Shown here: positions 33,475-41,905 of the stretch, one piece after another
How the letters are laid out: the number at the start of each line of letters is the position of its first letter
How positions within the stretch are numbered: position 1 is the first letter of the stretch
DNA from: Saccharothrix coeruleofusca
GTDB lineage: Bacteria > Actinomycetota > Actinomycetes > Mycobacteriales > Pseudonocardiaceae
Assembly (NCBI RefSeq): GCF_014648515.1
Contig: NZ_BMRG01000018.1
Location: 34,069-98,068 of the forward strand
Reading direction: 5' to 3'
Length of the DNA: 64,000 nucleotides
Notes under the pieces: generated by a model
Databases searched by the model: none
Seen by the model: the letters and a program-made list of their open reading frames with translations, nothing else
What the model was told of the DNA's origin: nothing
Made by a program: the position numbers and the translations under genes

Positions 33475-34374
33475 ATGAGCTCACCCACCGCTTCGCTCGC
33501 CGGCCGCACCGTGTCCCGGATCGGCTATGGCGCGATGCAGCTCGAACGCCTGCGGGGCAACCGGGACGACGCCGTCGCGCTGCTGCGCCGCGCCGTCGAG
33601 CTGGGCGTCGACCACGTGGACACCGCCCAGTTCTACGGCTTCGGCTTCGTCAACGACGTGATCCGCGAGGTGCTGGGCACCGACGACGACGTCCTGGTGG
33701 TCACCAAGGTCGGCGCCGACCCCAACCCCGGCGGGCGGGTGCCGCTGCGGCCCGCGCAGCGCCCGGAGCAGCTGCGGGCCAGTGTCGAGGACAACCTGCG
33801 CAGCCTGGGGGTGGACCAGCTGGCCGTGGTCAACCTCCGCCGCCTCGACGCCGGTCCGGGGCTGCGGCCCCACGGGGACCAGCTGGTCGACCTCGACGAC
33901 CAGCTCGCGGTGATGACCGCCTTGCGCGACGAGGGCAAGATCGGCGCGATCGGCCTGAGCAGCGTCACCCTCGACGGCCTGCGCCGCGCCCTGCCCGCGG
34001 GCATCGCCTGCGTGCAGAACGCCTACAGCCTCGTCTCCCGAGGCGACGAGGACCTGCTGCGGCTGTGCGTGGCGGAGGGCATCGCCTGGGTGCCGTTCTT
34101 CCCGCTGGGCGGCGCCTTCCCCGGACTGCCCAAGGTCACCGAGGAGTCCGCCGTCCGCGCCGCGGCCGAAGCCCTGGGCGTCACCGCTTCCCAGGTCGGT
34201 CTGGCCTGGCTGCTGCACCACGCCCCGAACGTGCTGCTCATCCCCGGCACCGCCGACGCGGACCACTTGGAGGCCAACGTGGCGGCCGGTGGGATCACCT
34301 TCGACGCGGCGACGCTGGCCGCCCTCGACGCCGTGGAGTCCCGCTCCGTCGATCTCGTGCTCGACGCCGAGTGA
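33475..34374 (+). CDS. aldo/keto reductase
   Basis: 299 residues forming the AKR barrel: SRIGYGAMQLERLR at the start, catalytic region DHVDTAQFYGFGFVND (Asp and Tyr), VVTKVGADPNPGGRVP (Lys), and C-terminal VLLIPGTADADHLEANVAAG for the NADPH phosphate. The usual catalytic His strand reads QLAVVNLRRLD. That gives Asn/Leu where many AKRs have His, as in the pyridoxal-reductase and potassium-channel-beta-like groups. GGAG lies ten bases before ATG at 33475. Substrate unknown. Confidence 0.85.
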   Translation: MSSPTASLAGRTVSRIGYGAMQLERLRGNRDDAVALLRRAVELGVDHVDTAQFYGFGFVNDVIREVLGTDDDVLVVTKVGADPNPGGRVPLRPAQRPEQLRASVEDNLRSLGVDQLAVVNLRRLDAGPGLRPHGDQLVDLDDQLAVMTALRDEGKIGAIGLSSVTLDGLRRALPAGIACVQNAYSLVSRGDEDLLRLCVAEGIAWVPFFPLGGAFPGLPKVTEESAVRAAAEALGVTASQVGLAWLLHHAPNVLLIPGTADADHLEANVAAGGITFDAATLAALDAVESRSVDLVLDAE

Positions 34375-34387
34375 GGGGGAGCGGGTC

Positions 34388-34851
34388 GTGAAGGCCATCG
34401 CCCACCGCGACAACGGCGGTCCCGAGGTGCTCCGGTTCGTGGAGCGCGACGTGCCCGAATCCGGTCCCGGTGAGGTCCGCGTCCGGGGCGTCGTGTCCGG
34501 GTCGTCGTGTCCGGGTCGTCGTGTCCGGGTCGTCGTGTCCGGGGCAGCCCGACCGACTGGCAGGCCCGCTCCGGCGCCCACCCCGAGCGGTTCCCGGAGG
34601 TCGTCCCCCACCTCGACGGCGCGGGTGTGGTCGACGCCGTCGCCGAGGTGGCACCCGGCGCGAACCTCGCGCTGGGCCTCGCCGTGCTGCGGCCTCGGGG
34701 GACGATCTCGACCTACGCCAACCTCGGTGGCGCGCCGGTCGAACTGGACGTGGCGCGGACCACGGTGCTCAACGCGCGCTTGCAGTTCCTGGTGCTCTAC
34801 ACGGCCGGTCCGCGGGTTCGGGCCGCGGCCGTCGAGGACGTCGCGCCATGA
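34388..34851 (+). pseudogene. zinc-type alcohol dehydrogenase/quinone reductase remnant
   Basis: GTG at 34388 opens KAIAHRDNGGPEVLRFVERD and PESGPGEVRVRGVVSG, the N-terminus of a quinone reductase of about 310 residues. After a 14-bp tandem repeat the frame is lost. Another frame resumes with SPTDWQARSGAHPERFPEVV and jumps from LDGAGVVDAV to EVAPGANLALGLAVL, missing the cofactor-binding middle, then ends RVRAAAVEDVAP. So it carries a repeat insertion, a one-base frame change and a large internal deletion. It follows the aldo/keto reductase by 13 bases and may once have shared its operon. Confidence 0.8.
34487..34542 (+). repeat. four tandem copies of a 14-bp unit inside the pseudogene
   Basis: GTCGTCGTGTCCGG occurs exactly at 34501-34514, 34515-34528 and 34529-34542. 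A first copy at 34487-34500 has one mismatch. The unit likely grew from the VVSG codons of the parent gene. Three extra copies add 42 bases, so the array itself keeps frame; single copy changes would not. Confidence 0.9.
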
Positions 34852-34948
34852 GCTCGACCGCGTCGCGGCGAGAGGGTGGTGAGCGGCGGAGGTGATCGCC
34901 TCCCGGTAGTTTCGGGGTGCCCCGCCCCCCCCGGCACGAAGGACGGCG

Positions 34949-36667
34949 ATGACCCCGCACAGCGACGCCCCGTGGTGGACCTCGGCCGTGGTGTACCAGG
35001 TGTACCCGCGCAGCTTCGCCGACTCCGACGGTGACGGGATCGGCGATCTGGCGGGCATCGCCTCCCGGCTCGACCACTTGCGGCGGCTGGGCGTCGACGT
35101 GGTCTGGCTGTCCCCGGTCTACCTCTCCCCGCACGCCGACAACGGCTACGACATCGCCGACTACCAGGCGATCGACCCCGTCTTCGGCACGCTGGAGGAC
35201 TTCGACCGGCTGCTGGCGCAGGTGCACGAGCGCGGCATGAAGCTGGTGATGGACCTGGTGGTCAACCACACCTCCGACGAGCACCCGTGGTTCGCGCAGT
35301 CGCGCTCCTCCCGCGACAACCCCAAGCGCGACTGGTACTGGTGGCGCCCACCGCGCGAGGGGTTCGAGCCGGGCGCGCCCGGCGCCGAGCCGACCAACTG
35401 GGAGTCGCTGTTCTCCGGCCCCGCCTGGACGCTGGACGAGGCCACCGGCGAGTACTACCTGCACCTGTTCGACCGCAAGCAGCCCGACCTCAACTGGGAG
35501 AACCCCGAGGTGCGGCGGGCGGTGCACGCGATGATGCGCTGGTGGCTGGACCGGGGCGTGGACGGTTTCCGGATGGACGTGATCAACTTCATCTCCAAGG
35601 ACCCGGCCCTGCCCGACGGCGTCACCACCGGCACCGGTGCGCTGGGCGACGGGTTCCCGCACTTCTGCACCGGCCCGCGCGTCCACGAGTTCCTCCAGGA
35701 GATGCACCGCGAGGTCTTCGCGGGCCGCGAGGGGCAGTTCCTCACCGTCGGCGAGATGCCCGGCGTCACCTGGGAGGACGCCAGGCTGTTCACCGACCCG
35801 GCCCGGCGCGAGGTGGACATGGTGTTCCAGTTCGAGCACGTCTCGCTGGACCACGGGCCAGGCGGCAAGTTCGACCCGAGGCCGCTGGACCTGCGCGACC
35901 TCAAGGCGTCGCTGGGCCGCTGGCAGACCGCGTTGGCCAAAACCGGCTGGAACAGCCTGTACTGGAACAACCACGACCAGCCCCGCGTGGTCTCCCGCTT
36001 CGGCGACGACGGGCGCTGGTGGCGCGAGTCGGCCACCGCCCTGGCCACGGTGCTGCACCTGCACCGCGGCACGCCCTACGTCTACCAGGGCGAGGAGATC
36101 GGCATGACCAACGCGCCGTTCGCGGGCCTGGCGGATCTGCGCGACGTGGAGTCGCTCAACCACTACCACCGGTCGGTCGCCGAGGGGCGGTCGCCGGAGG
36201 ACGTGCTGCGCGGGCTGCGCGCGATGGGGCGGGACAACGCCCGCACGCCGATGCAGTGGGACGACACCCCCAACGCCGGTTTCACCAGCGGCACGCCGTG
36301 GATCGCGGTGAACCCCAACCACACGTGGCTCAACGCCGCCGCCCAGTACGACGACCCGCGGTCGGTGTTCCGGCACTACCAGCGGCTGATCCGGCTGCGG
36401 CACACCAAACCCGTGGTGGCGCTGGGGGAGTTCCGGATGCTGCTGGCCGACGACCCGCAGGTCTACGCCTACGAACGCGCGCTCGACGGCACCCGGCTGC
36501 TGGTCGTGGCCAACCTCGGCGGCACCGGGCGGACGGTCGAGGTGGCCCCGGAGTGGTCCGCGGCCGAGGTGGTCCTGTCCAACACCGAGCCCGGGAAAGT
36601 CCACGAAGGACAGTTGGCGCTCTCCCCGTGGGCGGCCCTGGTGCTGGAGCTGACTACTTCAGCGTGA
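34949..36667 (+). CDS. GH13 alpha-glucosidase / oligo-1,6-glucosidase-like
   Basis: 572 residues with a full GH13 barrel: VYQVYPRSFADSDGDGIGDL, DLVVNHTSDEHPWF (conserved region I), DGFRMDVINFI with nucleophile D210, TVGEMPG with acid/base E269, and NNHDQPRVVSRFG with D343 as transition-state stabiliser. The C-terminal beta domain starts at about 480. No signal peptide, so it acts in the cytoplasm on alpha-glucosides such as maltose, isomaltose or trehalose-derived sugars. The exact specificity within GH13 is unclear. Its 3' end overlaps the convergent subtilase gene by 14 bases. Confidence 0.88.
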   Translation: MTPHSDAPWWTSAVVYQVYPRSFADSDGDGIGDLAGIASRLDHLRRLGVDVVWLSPVYLSPHADNGYDIADYQAIDPVFGTLEDFDRLLAQVHERGMKLVMDLVVNHTSDEHPWFAQSRSSRDNPKRDWYWWRPPREGFEPGAPGAEPTNWESLFSGPAWTLDEATGEYYLHLFDRKQPDLNWENPEVRRAVHAMMRWWLDRGVDGFRMDVINFISKDPALPDGVTTGTGALGDGFPHFCTGPRVHEFLQEMHREVFAGREGQFLTVGEMPGVTWEDARLFTDPARREVDMVFQFEHVSLDHGPGGKFDPRPLDLRDLKASLGRWQTALAKTGWNSLYWNNHDQPRVVSRFGDDGRWWRESATALATVLHLHRGTPYVYQGEEIGMTNAPFAGLADLRDVESLNHYHRSVAEGRSPEDVLRGLRAMGRDNARTPMQWDDTPNAGFTSGTPWIAVNPNHTWLNAAAQYDDPRSVFRHYQRLIRLRHTKPVVALGEFRMLLADDPQVYAYERALDGTRLLVVANLGGTGRTVEVAPEWSAAEVVLSNTEPGKVHEGQLALSPWAALVLELTTSA

Positions 36668-39600
36668 AGGCCCGGATGATCGTCTGGTCAACGGAGTTGC
36701 CCTCGTCGTCAGCCGCGCCCGCCCGCAGCGACACGTGGGCCGCGTTGGGCGGGTGCGCCAGCTCCGCCGTCCAGCGGTCGTCGTGGCGCCGGAGTTGCAC
36801 CGGCTGCCAGCTCGCGCCGTCGTCATAGGACACCTCGACCCGCGTCGGACGCGCCGAGCGGGCGCCGCCGTTGTGGTCCACGGTCAGGTCGAGCACCGTC
36901 GGCGCGTCGCGCGGAGCCTGGTTCCAGTCGTCCAGCCCCGGCGCGAACCGCACGGCGAGCAGCGGCAGCGGCGTCTGCCCGACGGTCGTGCCGGACCGGA
37001 ACGTCCAGTCCGCCGTGACGCGCGTGGAGACCTCGGCGGTGTCCGCGCGGAGGGCGTCGACGTGCAGCCGGTAGGTCGCGCTCCCGCCCGGCACGGCGAA
37101 CTGGCCGGTGCCCGCCTGCGACCGGGCCTCGCCGACCCTCTCCTGCCCCCGGTAGAGCTCGGTGGTCCCGGAGTGCGGGCCGTAGCCGATGTGGTTGGGG
37201 GTGCTGTCGGAGTACAGCGGGATGTCGAACGCCATCCGGTCCCCGGAACGGGTGGCCAGACCGCGCGTGGACGGTGGGAACGCCGGGCCCTGGACGCCGT
37301 GGTTCCACCGCTCCACCACCGATTGGCCGCGTCGGAACACCCGCGGCGCGGCGGTGCCCTGGTGCCCGTCCCACGGGCGGTGGTGCGCGCGCGGGACCTG
37401 GGCGAACTCGCCGTGCCACGGCTGGTCCGGCGTGTAGAGCTCCTCCAGGGTGAACGGCAGCGGTCGCACCACGTCCCCGTCGCGCTCGCCGACGCGACCG
37501 GGCAGGGTGGTCGCGTGCACCGCGCTGACCACGGCCAGTTCGTCGTCACGCACGGTCCGCAGCAGGTCGGCGGGCACCCGGCCGTCCTCGACGCGGCGCA
37601 GGTGGTACAGGTACGGGCTGGTGGTGAAGCCCCCGCTGCCGCCCGGCCGGGCCATGGTCGCCTCGGCGGTGAAGGTGAACTTCCCCGGCGCGGACGTGCT
37701 GGACGGCGTGACCAGGTAGCCGTTGAAGCCGTGCAGGTGCAGCAGGAGACGCGCCTCGCCCCACTCCGCGCGCAGCGAGAACTCCGCGCTCGCCCCGCTC
37801 GACCTCGCTTCCGGGCGGTCGACGGCGAACCCGAGGGGCTTGCCCTCGCGGTGGTCCACGGTCAGCGCGGTGTCCTGCTCGACCACGAAGGCCGGTTCGA
37901 CCCGGACCGACTCGGCCGGGCCGGTCCGGGTGTGCGCCTGGAGGTGGAAGTGCCCCTTGGGCAGCCGGACGACCACCGTTCCCGACTCGTCGTAGGACTG
38001 GTACGACTTCTGGTGGTCGATGCCGATGAACCGGTAGTCGTAGTCGGGCGTCGGCAGGCCGTCCGCCCCGAGGAAGGTCAGCCGCACGTCGTAGCTCTCC
38101 ACCTCGCGGGTCACCGCCAGCGGAGTCCGGATGGTGCTGTCACCGCCGGTCGCGGTGACCGTTCCGCTGTAGAGGCCGTCGACGCCGTCCACCGCGGTGT
38201 CGGTGGTGACCGTGACCTCGGCCCGACCACCCGCCGGGACGGTGATCTCGCGCGGTGCGACGGTGAACATGCCGGCGGGCGCGGGAGTTCCGTCCTGGGC
38301 GCGCACGTCGGCCTCCACCGCCAGCGTCACCGGCTTGGTTCCCGCGTTGTGGTAGGTCACCACCCTGTCGACGGGCTCGTCGTCGGTGTGCGGCCATCGC
38401 ACCAGGCCGTTGCCGATGGCCGCCGGGGTGGCGTGCACGACGTGGGACACCGCCCGCGCCAGGTCGACGCGACCGGCGCCCTGCTCGAAGACCGACAGCG
38501 CCGGGTCGGCCTTGGCGCTGCCGGTCAGGGCCGCTTTGACGTCCTCGGCCCGCCAGTGCGGGTACCGCGCGGCCAGGATCGCCGCGGCGCCCGCCACGTG
38601 GGGTGCCGCCATCGACGTGCCGGACACCCGCGTGTGCCGATCGCCGACCGGCTGCCCCAGCGAGCTGCCCGAGGCGCGGGCGGCCACGACGTCCACGCCG
38701 GGGGCGGTGATGTCGGGCTTGATGCCGTCGTCGGCCAGGCGCGGCCCCCGGCTGGAGAAGTCGGCCAGCGCGTCCCGCTCGTCCACCGCGCCCACGGTCA
38801 GCGCCGCGTCCGCCGCGGCGGGGCTGCCGACCAGGTCGCCGGTGTTGCCCGCGGCGACCACGAACAGGGTGCCGGTGCGCTCGGTGAGCCGGTTCACCGC
38901 CCGGGACACCGGATCGGCGCCGTCGCTGGCGGTGGCGTTGCCCAGGCTCATGTTCACCACGTCGGCGCCTTCGGCGACCGCCCACTCCATGCCCGCGATG
39001 ATCGCGGACTCGAGGCCGAAACCGCTGTCCGGCAGCACCTTGCCGTTGAGCAGCGCGGCACCGGGCGCCACACCCGTGTACCGGTCGTGGCGGCCCGCGA
39101 TGATCGAGGCGACGTGCGTGCCGTGCCCGTACCGGTCGGTCGGGCCGCTGGCGCTGCCGGTGAAGTCCCGCTCCCGCACCACGGCACCCGCCAGGTCGGG
39201 GTGGGTGGTGTCGACACCGGTGTCCAGCACCGCGACCGTGGCGCCCTTGCCGGTGTGCCCCGCCCGCCACGCCGAGGGCGCGCCGATCTGCGCGGCACTG
39301 CGGTCCAGATGCGGGCTCATCGGGCCGTCCAGCCAGATCCGCGTCGTGCTCGTGGCCGAGCGGGCGGACCAGAACGCGGACGACTTGGCCACCCGCACGG
39401 CGATCGCGTCGATGCTCGGCAGTTCGCGCACCGCGGTGGCGGCGGTCGGTCGGGCGTTCGAGCGCGCCACGATCAGCGGGATGTCCCGGCGGGTGGCGTC
39501 GTCGTAGCCGGTCGCGGCGAGCAGGGAGATGTTGAACAGGCGCGGGTCCAGCCACCCGGAGGCCACCGGGGCGGCGGCGTCGGAGGGCACGAGGTGGGTG

Positions 39601-39842
39601 TCGCCGTGCTCGTCGGTGCTCTGCCGGAACCCCATGGCCTCCCGCCCCGGCGCCGGGACCACGGTCAGGCCCCGAGGACCGCCCAGTTGCACCCGGTCAC
39701 CGGTGATCAGGGTGATCGACCGGTCGGGGTGCGGGGACCACGACTGCGCCGCGGTGGCCACGTGCGGTGGTGTGCCCGACAGCAGGACACCGGCGATCAG
39801 CACGGCGGCGGAGAAGACCGCAGGACTGCGGTGGGGCGTCAC
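36654..39842 (-). CDS. secreted S8 subtilisin-like serine peptidase, large
   Basis: 1062 residues. Signal peptide about 1-32 (FSAAVLIAGVLLSGTPP...), a propeptide-like region to about 185, then the S8 domain with catalytic D207 (AVLDTGVDTTHPDL), H240 (YGHGTHVASIIAG), oxyanion N333 (VAAGNTG) and S410 (SGTSMAAPHVAGAAAIL). About 600 residues of beta-rich C-terminal domains follow, with possible Fn3-like repeats (RAEVTVTTDTAV, RPTRVEVSYDDGASW). GTG start at 39842 follows GGGAGGC. A secreted endopeptidase for nutrition or envelope processing. Confidence 0.9.
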   Translation of the reverse strand: MTPHRSPAVFSAAVLIAGVLLSGTPPHVATAAQSWSPHPDRSITLITGDRVQLGGPRGLTVVPAPGREAMGFRQSTDEHGDTHLVPSDAAAPVASGWLDPRLFNISLLAATGYDDATRRDIPLIVARSNARPTAATAVRELPSIDAIAVRVAKSSAFWSARSATSTTRIWLDGPMSPHLDRSAAQIGAPSAWRAGHTGKGATVAVLDTGVDTTHPDLAGAVVRERDFTGSASGPTDRYGHGTHVASIIAGRHDRYTGVAPGAALLNGKVLPDSGFGLESAIIAGMEWAVAEGADVVNMSLGNATASDGADPVSRAVNRLTERTGTLFVVAAGNTGDLVGSPAAADAALTVGAVDERDALADFSSRGPRLADDGIKPDITAPGVDVVAARASGSSLGQPVGDRHTRVSGTSMAAPHVAGAAAILAARYPHWRAEDVKAALTGSAKADPALSVFEQGAGRVDLARAVSHVVHATPAAIGNGLVRWPHTDDEPVDRVVTYHNAGTKPVTLAVEADVRAQDGTPAPAGMFTVAPREITVPAGGRAEVTVTTDTAVDGVDGLYSGTVTATGGDSTIRTPLAVTREVESYDVRLTFLGADGLPTPDYDYRFIGIDHQKSYQSYDESGTVVVRLPKGHFHLQAHTRTGPAESVRVEPAFVVEQDTALTVDHREGKPLGFAVDRPEARSSGASAEFSLRAEWGEARLLLHLHGFNGYLVTPSSTSAPGKFTFTAEATMARPGGSGGFTTSPYLYHLRRVEDGRVPADLLRTVRDDELAVVSAVHATTLPGRVGERDGDVVRPLPFTLEELYTPDQPWHGEFAQVPRAHHRPWDGHQGTAAPRVFRRGQSVVERWNHGVQGPAFPPSTRGLATRSGDRMAFDIPLYSDSTPNHIGYGPHSGTTELYRGQERVGEARSQAGTGQFAVPGGSATYRLHVDALRADTAEVSTRVTADWTFRSGTTVGQTPLPLLAVRFAPGLDDWNQAPRDAPTVLDLTVDHNGGARSARPTRVEVSYDDGASWQPVQLRRHDDRWTAELAHPPNAAHVSLRAGAADDEGNSVDQTIIRAFTLK

Positions 39843-39852
39843 GCTGCCTCCC

Positions 39853-39886
39853 GGATTCGGGGTTCGCGCGCGCGGACCCCGAATCC
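39853..39886 (-). promoter_or_regulatory. hairpin directly upstream of the subtilase ribosome-binding site
   Basis: GGATTCGGGGT (39853-39863) and ACCCCGAATCC (39876-39886) are perfect complements around a CG-rich 12-base loop. On the subtilase mRNA this stem ends at the GGGAGGC ribosome-binding sequence. A weaker stem (GGAAACACC/GGTGTTCC, about 39888-39910) lies next to it. It could stabilise the mRNA or modulate initiation. Confidence 0.5.
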
Positions 39887-40540
39887 AGGAAACACCTGTG
39901 GGGGTGTTCCGTCATTCAGCGTGTTGGCGTAACGGTTGCCCGCCGCGTGGGCCGCAGCCTTCTCGCGCGTCTCGCCTTCGGAGCCGCCGTGGTCGACGGA
40001 GCGCGAGGAGGAGCCGGTGACCGAGGGGGAGCGGCGGGTGCCGCCCACGCGGCGCGGGGCGGGCTGATCGGATGCGGGTACGTCGACGAAACGCGCACCA
40101 CCCCGTGGGGCACGAAACCATCACCAACGTCTGGTCCACCACAAGACGATGACGGCCCTGTACGTCCTGCTGGCCGCTCGGCGATCGTGGTCGCGGCCGG
40201 GCGTCTAGAGCTGCTACCGCGCGCTCACCCAGGGGGCCCTGATCGACGAGGTGATCCGCCGCGTCACTGGGCGCGGCACCGCGTCGCGCCGGTGATCCCA
40301 CCGCCGCCCGGCACGGCGTTCGAGCCTCCCCGGTGCGGCAACCCCCCGATGCCCGCCGAGGAGGGCAACAGCGAGTAGTGGCAGTGTGCGGCTGATGTCC
40401 GGTGGTGGTGGCCGACCTCGACCGCCGGATGAGGGTGTCCTACGTGATGAACCGGATGCCGGGACAGGGTGACGAGCGCGGTCCGGGCGTCGTCGTGGCC
40501 GCTTTCCGGGCCGCGCGGGGGTGACCGCCCCGCACCCCGC
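39887..40540. other. 650-bp region without a convincing gene
   Basis: Short frames exist (one on the plus strand reads MTALYVLLAARRSWSRPG before a TAG; another reads SCYRALTQGALIDEVIRR), but none has a start with a ribosome-binding site or an uninterrupted biased frame. This looks like decayed coding DNA plus the subtilase promoter. No tRNA-Sec is visible here despite the neighbouring selD. Confidence 0.4.
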
Positions 40541-41524
40541 TCACCTCACCACGATGGTGTGCTCCCGGCGCGGCACGAGCTCGCCGATCACCGCCGCGCC
40601 GGGGACCTCCCCGGCCAGCAGCAGCCCGCCCGAGGTCTGCGCGTCGGCCAGCAGCAGGGCGTCGTCCGCGCCGCCGAGGTCCACGTGCGGGGCCACCCAG
40701 TCCAGGTTGCGCCGGGTGCCGCCGCTGACGTAGCCGTCGCGCAGGGCCTCCCGCGCGCCGTCGAGGTAGGGCACGGCGGTCGAGTCGACCACGGCCGTCA
40801 CGCCGCTGGCGCGCGCCAGCTTGTGCAGGTGCCCCAACAGGCCGAAGCCGGTGACGTCGGTGGCGCACCGGATGCCCGCCGCGACCGCGGCCCGCGAGGC
40901 GTCCCGGTTCAGCGCCGCCATGGTCTCGACCGCGTGCGGGAAGACCTCGCCGGTCGCCTTGTGGCGGTTGTTGAGCACGCCCAGGCCCAGCGGCTTGGTC
41001 AGCGACAGCGGCACGCCCGCCGCGCCCGCGTCGTTGCGCATGACCGCGCCGGGATCGACCAGGCCCGTCACGGCCAGGCCGTACTTGGGCTCCGGGTCGT
41101 CCACGCTGTGCCCGCCCGCCACGTGGCACCCGGCTTCCGCCGCCACGTCGAGCCCACCGCGCAGCACCTCGCCCGCCAGTTCCAGCGGCAGCACGTCGCG
41201 GGGCCAGCCCAGCAGGTTCAGCGCGACCACCGGCGTGCCACCCATGGCGTAGACGTCGGACAGCGCGTTGGCCGCGGCGATCCGGCCCCAGTCGTACGGG
41301 TCGTCCACGACCGGGGTGAAGAAGTCCGTGGTGGCCACCAGCGCCAGGTCGGGCCGGATGCCGACCACCGCGGCGTCGTCCCCGGTGTCCAGCCCCACCA
41401 GCAGCTGCCCGTGCGGGCGGCGCGGGGGCCGCGCCAAACCCGCGACGACGCCTTCCAGTTCTCCGGGCGGGATCTTGCAGGCGCACCCGCCGCCGTGCGC
41501 GTACTGGGTCAGTCGGATGCTCAC
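40541..41524 (-). CDS. selD: selenide, water dikinase SelD
   Basis: 327 residues. The N-terminal glycine-rich loop reads YAHGGGCACKI, giving C14 and K17 at the positions of E. coli Cys17 and Lys20, so this is the Cys rather than the Sec form. Further motifs are VGLDTGDDAAVV, TTDFFTPVVDDPYDWGRIAA, NALSDVYAMGG and TDVTGFGLLGHL (ATP/metal binding). It makes selenophosphate from selenide and ATP. GTG at 41524. No selA, selB or tRNA-Sec gene is in the window, so its downstream use cannot be read here. Confidence 0.92.
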   Translation of the reverse strand: MSIRLTQYAHGGGCACKIPPGELEGVVAGLARPPRRPHGQLLVGLDTGDDAAVVGIRPDLALVATTDFFTPVVDDPYDWGRIAAANALSDVYAMGGTPVVALNLLGWPRDVLPLELAGEVLRGGLDVAAEAGCHVAGGHSVDDPEPKYGLAVTGLVDPGAVMRNDAGAAGVPLSLTKPLGLGVLNNRHKATGEVFPHAVETMAALNRDASRAAVAAGIRCATDVTGFGLLGHLHKLARASGVTAVVDSTAVPYLDGAREALRDGYVSGGTRRNLDWVAPHVDLGGADDALLLADAQTSGGLLLAGEVPGAAVIGELVPRREHTIVVR

Positions 41525-41573
41525 CCCGGCAGTGTGACAAGGGACTCGCCGGGCCGCTGGGCGGAGCGATCGC

Positions 41574-41599
41574 GTTTCGGCGGTACCCGCCGTGGGCAG
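41574..41599 (+). promoter_or_regulatory. possible stress-sigma (SigB-type) promoter for csbD
   Basis: GTTT at 41574 and GGGCAG at 41594 are separated by 16 bases and lie about 55 bases before the CsbD start. Actinobacterial SigB-type promoters resemble GTTT-N14/16-GGGTA, and CsbD genes are typical general-stress targets. Between promoter and gene, GATTGGCGCGGAG is repeated in tandem. Confidence 0.35.
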
Positions 41600-41653
41600 T
41601 CCGACCGTGATTGGCGCGGAGGATTGGCGCGGAGGACGACGGAGGAGGACCGC

Positions 41654-41824
41654 ATGGGCACCGACGACAAGATCGACGCCAAGGCCGACGAGCTCAAGGG
41701 CAAGGTCAAGGAGACCGCCGGGCGCGCGACCGACGACGAGGACCTGCAGGCCGAGGGCGAGGGCGACCAGGTCAAGGGCAACCTCAAGCAGGCTGGCGAG
41801 AAGGTCAAGGACATCTTCAAGTAG
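41654..41824 (+). CDS. CsbD-family stress protein
   Basis: 56 residues of charged helix with the CsbD pattern: DKIDAKADELKGKVKETAGR and QVKGNLKQAGEKVKDIFK. GGAGGAGG just before ATG at 41654 is a very strong ribosome-binding site. CsbD proteins are small, abundant and induced by general stress; their action is unknown. A terminator with a 16-bp stem follows. Confidence 0.9.
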   Translation: MGTDDKIDAKADELKGKVKETAGRATDDEDLQAEGEGDQVKGNLKQAGEKVKDIFK

Positions 41825-41835
41825 TCAGCCCGCGC

Positions 41836-41871
41836 CTCGGCGCCCGCCCGGTCCACCGGGTGGGCGCCGAG
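41836..41871. terminator. 16-bp hairpin between csbD and the biosynthetic operon
   Basis: CTCGGCGCCCGCCCGG (41836-41851) pairs with CCGGGTGGGCGCCGAG (41856-41871), with one G-T wobble and a 4-base loop. It closes the rightward csbD gene and the end of the twelve-gene leftward operon, and marks a natural left boundary of the biosynthetic cluster. Confidence 0.82.
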
Positions 41872-41905
41872 GGCGGCCCGCGCCGTCCCCGACGTGTCGC
41901 GGCGG

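Noticed and set aside
36735-39932. Open frame of over 1000 codons on the plus strand, antisense to the subtilase
   Set aside because: It is a mirror of the third-position G/C bias of the real gene. Its product is low-complexity Arg/Gly/His/Val with no domain, while the minus strand has a signal peptide and an intact D207/H240/S410 triad.
39887-41650. tRNA-Sec gene near selD
   Set aside because: No 90-base cloverleaf with a TCA anticodon or GGTTCGA T-arm is visible on either strand.
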